Source: UBA8524 sp964215915 (GTDB lineage Bacteria; Bacteroidota; Bacteroidia; UBA8524). From it: a stretch of 6,865 bases of DNA. The translations under genes and the position numbers were made by a program. Location of the stretch: assembly GCA_964215915.1 (NCBI GenBank), contig CAXPEB010000096.1, positions 1-6,865 on the forward strand. Reading direction: 5' to 3'. Positions 5,789-6,865 of the stretch are shown here, one piece after another (position 1 is the stretch's first letter; each line of letters starts with the position of its first letter). A model generated the notes under the pieces. The model made no database searches, was not told where the DNA came from, and saw only the letters and a program-made list of their open reading frames with translations.

Positions 5789-6376
5789 TTAACGCAGGGC
5801 ATCGAAGCGGATAAGCGTAATCCCACAGTCGTAGCTTTGGGCTTGAATAAGGCCTGTTTTCCGGTTTGTTTGGAGTTTATGGAAAAGCGGGAGGCCCTTG
5901 CCAATGACAACCGGGTTTAGGAAGAGGTAGTATTCGTCAATCAAATCCAGTTCGATAAGGGAAGAAACAAAAGAAGAACCGCCGTAAGCAATCAGGTCTT
6001 TGTCGCCTTCTTCCTTTTTCAGTTCTTCAATTCCTTCTTTCAACGCCAGGGGAGAGAACTGTGTATTATTCCAGTCGGCAGGCACCTTGAACCCGGCTTG
6101 CGGGTCACGGCTGAACAGGGTCTTTTTCATACCGTTAAACGCCACTCCCGATTCCTGTTCGGGATTATTTGCATCGGCTGCCACCTCGGCCCAATACGGG
6201 ATAAAACCCTGGGCAAAGCTTTTTCCCATCACAATATGGTCGACACTGTTTGTTAACTCGGTAACCTTGTCTTTCAGGTCATCCGACCATTGCCAGGTCA
6301 TAAAATCCATTTCTCCATTGGGTCCGCCCATAAAGCCATCGATACTGATTTGTGTTTGCAGTTTGAGTTTTTTCAT
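5789..6376 (-). CDS. Dihydrofolate reductase family protein (RibD C-terminal-like reductase)
   Basis: The 195-residue cytoplasmic protein matches the small stand-alone RibD C-terminal/DHFR-like family (the YwjB/YyaP type), presumed NAD(P)H-dependent reductases. It is about the usual length. Motifs: LQTQISIDGFMGGPNGEMDF (6-25; the S.DG...g..G pattern near the N-terminus), VDHIVMGKSFAQGF (45-58; the MGr.ty-type motif), KKTLFSRD (84-91), LIAYGGSSFVSSLIELDLID (128-147) with the glycine pair expected to contact the nucleotide, and NPVVIGKGLPLF (154-165). Despite the family name, most such proteins are not shown to make tetrahydrofolate, and the substrate here is unknown. The frame extends upstream to 6400, but homology and the usual family start favour the ATG at 6376 (MKKLKLQTQISIDGF). 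It is the first gene of a possible three-gene minus-strand run with the S41 peptidase, although no functional link between the products is evident. Confidence 0.9.
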   Translation of the reverse strand: MKKLKLQTQISIDGFMGGPNGEMDFMTWQWSDDLKDKVTELTNSVDHIVMGKSFAQGFIPYWAEVAADANNPEQESGVAFNGMKKTLFSRDPQAGFKVPADWNNTQFSPLALKEGIEELKKEEGDKDLIAYGGSSFVSSLIELDLIDEYYLFLNPVVIGKGLPLFHKLQTNRKTGLIQAQSYDCGITLIRFDALR

Positions 6377-6397
6377 GATCGTGTTTTTTGTTCGATA

Positions 6398-6405
6398 CAA
6401 AAATC
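6398..6405 (-). promoter_or_regulatory. Possible -7 promoter element for the reductase gene
   Basis: On the minus strand these bases read GATTTTTG, matching the Bacteroidota -7 consensus TAnnTTTG at five of six fixed positions, 21 bases before the ATG at 6376. No good TTG-type -33 element is seen at the expected distance, only T-rich sequence near 6424. The same T run could instead belong to a weak terminator formed with the adjacent inverted repeat. Confidence 0.28.
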
Positions 6406-6406
6406 A

Positions 6407-6431
6407 CCTGCCATAAACCGATAAAGGCAGG
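6407..6431 (-). terminator. GC-rich inverted repeat after the TPR gene, possible weak terminator
   Basis: On the minus strand CCTGCC and GGCAGG form a perfect 6-base GC-rich stem around a 13-base AT-rich loop, 37 bases after the TPR gene's stop, followed by TGATTTTTG. The position suits an intrinsic terminator, but the loop is long and the T run starts three bases after the stem. It also abuts the possible promoter of the reductase gene, so an operator role is an alternative. Confidence 0.4.
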
Positions 6432-6468
6432 GGAAAAGCGTCGTTACAGGGTGCAGAATACGCCGGAT

Positions 6469-6865
6469 TCAATTTGTTTGTGATTTGAAATAAGCTGGTT
6501 CCGAATCTCCTTGTTTTTCCGATAGATTAAGGTGTTTCAGGAACTCTTTTTCGTTTCCGATGTCTTTTTGAAACAAAGCATAATAATAATGTAAAGCATC
6601 CATATCAGGGTCGAGAGAAAAAGCTTCCCGGAAAAATGCTTCAGCCTTTTCAGGTTCTAAATTCAAATGATGATACACTGCTTTATTTCTTGCGATGTAG
6701 GCGGGTTGGTCTGTGCCCAGTGCTTCCGCTTGTTCCAGGTAGATTAGTCCCTGCTTCATTTCTCCTGTCATAAACAGACTCAATGCCAGGTTGGAATATG
6801 CGTATGGATTTTCCGTGTCATTCGATATCGCTTCCAAAAAGGGATCTATACTTTCTGTATAATTC
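6469..6865 (-). CDS. Tetratricopeptide-repeat (TPR) protein, 5'-truncated at window end
   Basis: The frame is open to the window edge; 132 C-terminal residues are visible, beginning NYTESIDPFLEAISND. At least three consecutive TPR units of about 34 residues can be read. The first is NPYAYSNLALSLFMTGEMKQ through LEQAEALGTDQP. The second is AYIARNKAVYHHLNLEPEKAE through FREAFSLDPDM. The third is DALHYYYALFQKDIGNEKEF through LNLSEKQGDSEP. The spacing of A, Y/F, L, A and D-P residues is typical of the TPR helix pair, which mediates protein-protein contacts. The sequence ends a short distance after the last unit with no other domain. An in-frame TTG at 6837 exists but the repeat pattern continues upstream of it, so it is not the start. 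Partners, localisation and N-terminal domains lie outside the window. Confidence 0.87.
   Translation of the reverse strand, partial: NYTESIDPFLEAISNDTENPYAYSNLALSLFMTGEMKQGLIYLEQAEALGTDQPAYIARNKAVYHHLNLEPEKAEAFFREAFSLDPDMDALHYYYALFQKDIGNEKEFLKHLNLSEKQGDSEPAYFKSQTN

Noticed and set aside
6377..6400. 8-residue extension of the reductase (start at 6400)
   Set aside because: The family normally begins just before the S.DG motif, as with the ATG at 6376; the extension would also run over the possible promoter element.
23..6865. CRISPR array, tRNA/rRNA, insertion sequence, phage or defence/toxin-antitoxin system
   Set aside because: No direct-repeat array, RNA-gene signature, terminal repeats, transposase or nuclease-toxin pair could be seen. 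All sizeable intervals are explained by ordinary chromosomal genes.

Overview
The window is an assembled contig fragment from a member of the Bacteroidota. The main support is the secreted protein at 1681-2553, which ends in a type A sorting domain of the type IX secretion system, a Bacteroidota hallmark. The BlaI/M56-TonB pair, the rarity of Shine-Dalgarno sequences before the starts and the moderate base composition fit this. I cannot name a genus. The first 22 bases are not genomic: they match the 3' end of the Illumina TruSeq read-1 adapter. The first gene is therefore cut off at an artificial contig end.

Plus-strand half (23-3683). A 5'-truncated BlaI/MecI-type repressor overlaps by 4 bases the start of an M56 membrane metallopeptidase carrying a TonB C-terminal domain, forming a two-gene sensor/repressor unit closed by a strong intrinsic terminator with a GAAA loop (1527-1557). 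After about 120 bases without a recognised signal comes a secreted T9SS cargo protein of unknown function. Next, behind a perfect short inverted repeat and a weak promoter-like element, is an AlkC-type DNA glycosylase with HEAT-like repeats and a C-terminal Ig-like domain, starting at GTG.

Minus-strand half (3696-6865, convergent with alkC across 12 bases). Read in transcription order from the right edge: a TPR protein cut by the window end; a dihydrofolate-reductase/RibD-like reductase; a secreted S41-family peptidase starting at GTG (34-base gap); and a small secreted protein with a C-terminal zinc-ribbon-like Cys/His tail (43-base gap). The last three have short gaps and may be co-transcribed. 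An inverted repeat between the TPR gene and the reductase may be a weak terminator or a promoter-overlapping operator.

I see no CRISPR array, RNA gene, insertion sequence, phage gene or recognisable defence system. The window looks like ordinary chromosomal sequence. The points most worth a second look are the adapter remnant, the altered BlaI cleavage-site position, the zinc-ribbon-tailed secreted protein beside the S41 peptidase, and the N-terminal region of the T9SS cargo.
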